64,000 nucleotides of DNA from CALGYY01 sp963678485 (GTDB lineage: Bacteria > Bacteroidota > Bacteroidia > Bacteroidales > CAIWKO01). Shown here in pieces: positions 63,057-64,000 of the stretch. A model generated the notes under the pieces. That model had not been told where the DNA came from, did no database searches, and saw nothing but the letters and a program-made list of their open reading frames with translations. The DNA is taken from positions 1-64,000 of the forward strand of contig OY782882.1 of NCBI GenBank assembly GCA_963678485.1. Direction: 5' to 3'. Each line of letters starts with the position of its first letter. Position 1 is the stretch's first letter. Made by a program: the position numbers and the translations under genes.

Positions 63057-64000
63057 ATGGCCAAAGAAACTGAACATTGCTCCTTTTGCGGACGCAAAAA
63101 AAGTGAAGTGAACATGCTGATTGCAGGTCTAGAAGCCAAGATCTGCGACATCTGTGTGGAACAGGCTCATAATATTATTCGTGAAGAAGCACCACAAAAA
63201 GCACAGGATTTTTCTCAAACACGCCTGTTAAAGCCTTCAGAAATCAAGCAACGCCTCGACGAATATGTAATCGGTCAGGACGACGCCAAGAAAGTCTTAT
63301 CAGTCGCTGTTTACAACCACTATAAACGCATCAACCACAGCACCAGCAAAAAAGATAAGGATGAAGTTGAAATTGAAAAATCAAACATCGTCCTCGTTGG
63401 TGAAACAGGCACCGGAAAAACCTTACTGGCCCGCACCATAGCGCGCATGCTGAGCGTACCTTTCTGCATTGCCGACGCCACAGTACTTACAGAAGCCGGT
63501 TATGTTGGTGAGGATGTTGAAAGCGTTCTTAGTCGCTTGCTTCAGGTTGCCGATTTTAATGTATCAGCCGCTGAACGGGGCATAGTGTTTATTGATGAAA
63601 TCGATAAAATTGCCCGCAAAAGCGACAACCCTTCAATCACACGCGATGTTAGTGGTGAAGGCGTTCAACAAGCATTATTAAAATTGCTTGAAGGCTCGGT
63701 CATCAACGTACCTCCTCAGGGCGGACGTAAACATCCTGAGCAAAAAATGATTCAGGTAAATACTGAAAATATTCTATTTATTTGCGGTGGTGCCTTCGAT
63801 GGACTTGAGAAAAAGATTGGTGCCCGTCTGCAAACAAATATGATTGGATATAGTGTAGATAAGTCCAAAGGCGATATCGACAAAACAAATTTATTCCAAT
63901 ACGTTGCACCCCAGGATCTCAAGTCTTTTGGACTAATTCCTGAATTAGTGGGCCGTCTGCCAGTTATCACCTATCTGAATCCGCTCAACAGCGAAACACT
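63057..64000 (+). CDS. clpX: ATP-dependent Clp protease ATP-binding subunit ClpX (partial, 3' end outside window)
   Basis: 314 residues visible. N-terminal zinc-binding CSFCGRKKSEV...CDICVEQA (about 8-40), Walker A VGETGTGKTLLA (about 117-128), Walker B GIVFIDEIDK (about 176-185), and the VGRLPVITYL region at the window end. Unfolds and feeds substrates into ClpP. ATG 63057 is 17 bases behind the clpP stop, so the two are one operon. Confidence 0.97.
   Translation, partial: MAKETEHCSFCGRKKSEVNMLIAGLEAKICDICVEQAHNIIREEAPQKAQDFSQTRLLKPSEIKQRLDEYVIGQDDAKKVLSVAVYNHYKRINHSTSKKDKDEVEIEKSNIVLVGETGTGKTLLARTIARMLSVPFCIADATVLTEAGYVGEDVESVLSRLLQVADFNVSAAERGIVFIDEIDKIARKSDNPSITRDVSGEGVQQALLKLLEGSVINVPPQGGRKHPEQKMIQVNTENILFICGGAFDGLEKKIGARLQTNMIGYSVDKSKGDIDKTNLFQYVAPQDLKSFGLIPELVGRLPVITYLNPLNSET

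Overview
The window is a piece of a Bacteroidota chromosome. The evidence is a type IX secretion sorting domain, many DUF3857, DUF4349, DUF3127 and DUF1599 family proteins, outer-membrane barrel and TonB-related proteins, Cys-type lipoproteins behind Sec signals, and many promoters of the Bacteroidota form TAnnTTTG with no useful Shine-Dalgarno sites. I would place it near the Chitinophagia/Sphingobacteriia-like free-living lineages, but the sequence alone does not fix the family.

Region 1 (1-14389) is the unusual part. It is a 13.1 kb array of 18 complete cassettes and one partial cassette, next to a tyrosine recombinase gene (13223-14389, minus strand). Read on the minus strand, away from the recombinase, every unit starts at an invariant G|TTR junction. 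Every unit ends in a palindromic attC-like site whose outer box (R'') is the reverse complement of that unit's own first bases, which is the hallmark of integron cassettes. Four site types follow cassette content exactly: type A on 11 near-identical non-coding cassettes of about 440 bp, type B on two 543-bp cassettes, type C on two 2.5-kb cassettes holding an IS91-like transposon, and type D on three cassettes with one small exported-protein gene each. The recombinase lacks the insertion that defines integron integrases (IntI). I read this as an integron-like system built on a different recombinase. Several attC loops contain a Bacteroidota -7 box pointing into the next cassette, and the 543-bp cassettes carry a promoter and a hairpin that look like a small RNA gene.

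Region 2 (14465-28341) holds exported and envelope genes: a thioredoxin-like lipoprotein, a GT-C/TPR membrane protein, a 1091-residue protein with about 23 MORN/YwqK-type repeats that overlaps a DUF3857-transglutaminase gene, a second DUF3857 gene with an apparently degenerate transglutaminase fold, an SH3-like secreted protein, a Trp-rich repeat lipoprotein, and an FG-GAP protein with a type IX sorting domain.

Region 3 (28359-40574) contains a SecD-like lipoprotein without membrane helices, two families of intergenic tandem repeats (about 175 bp x3 and about 188 bp x5), panC, a VIT-vWA-carboxypeptidase-like-TonB plug-DUF2135 protein, two TonB C-terminal-like paralogues flanking an OB-fold protein with an SSB-like acidic tail, and a histone H1-like Lys/Ala protein.

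Region 4 (40575-64000) is mostly housekeeping: a PIF1-type helicase, an outer-membrane barrel protein, an OppB-like permease, a DoxX/DUF1599/folP cluster, ygeY-ygeW-like genes, a DUF4349 lipoprotein, a RES-Xre toxin-antitoxin pair, an M28 peptidase, a GT2 glycosyltransferase, miaA, two GT4 glycosyltransferases behind an LptF/LptG-type permease, tRNA-Leu(UAG), tig, clpP and the 5' part of clpX. Function assignments are from recognition of motifs and families; no search was run.
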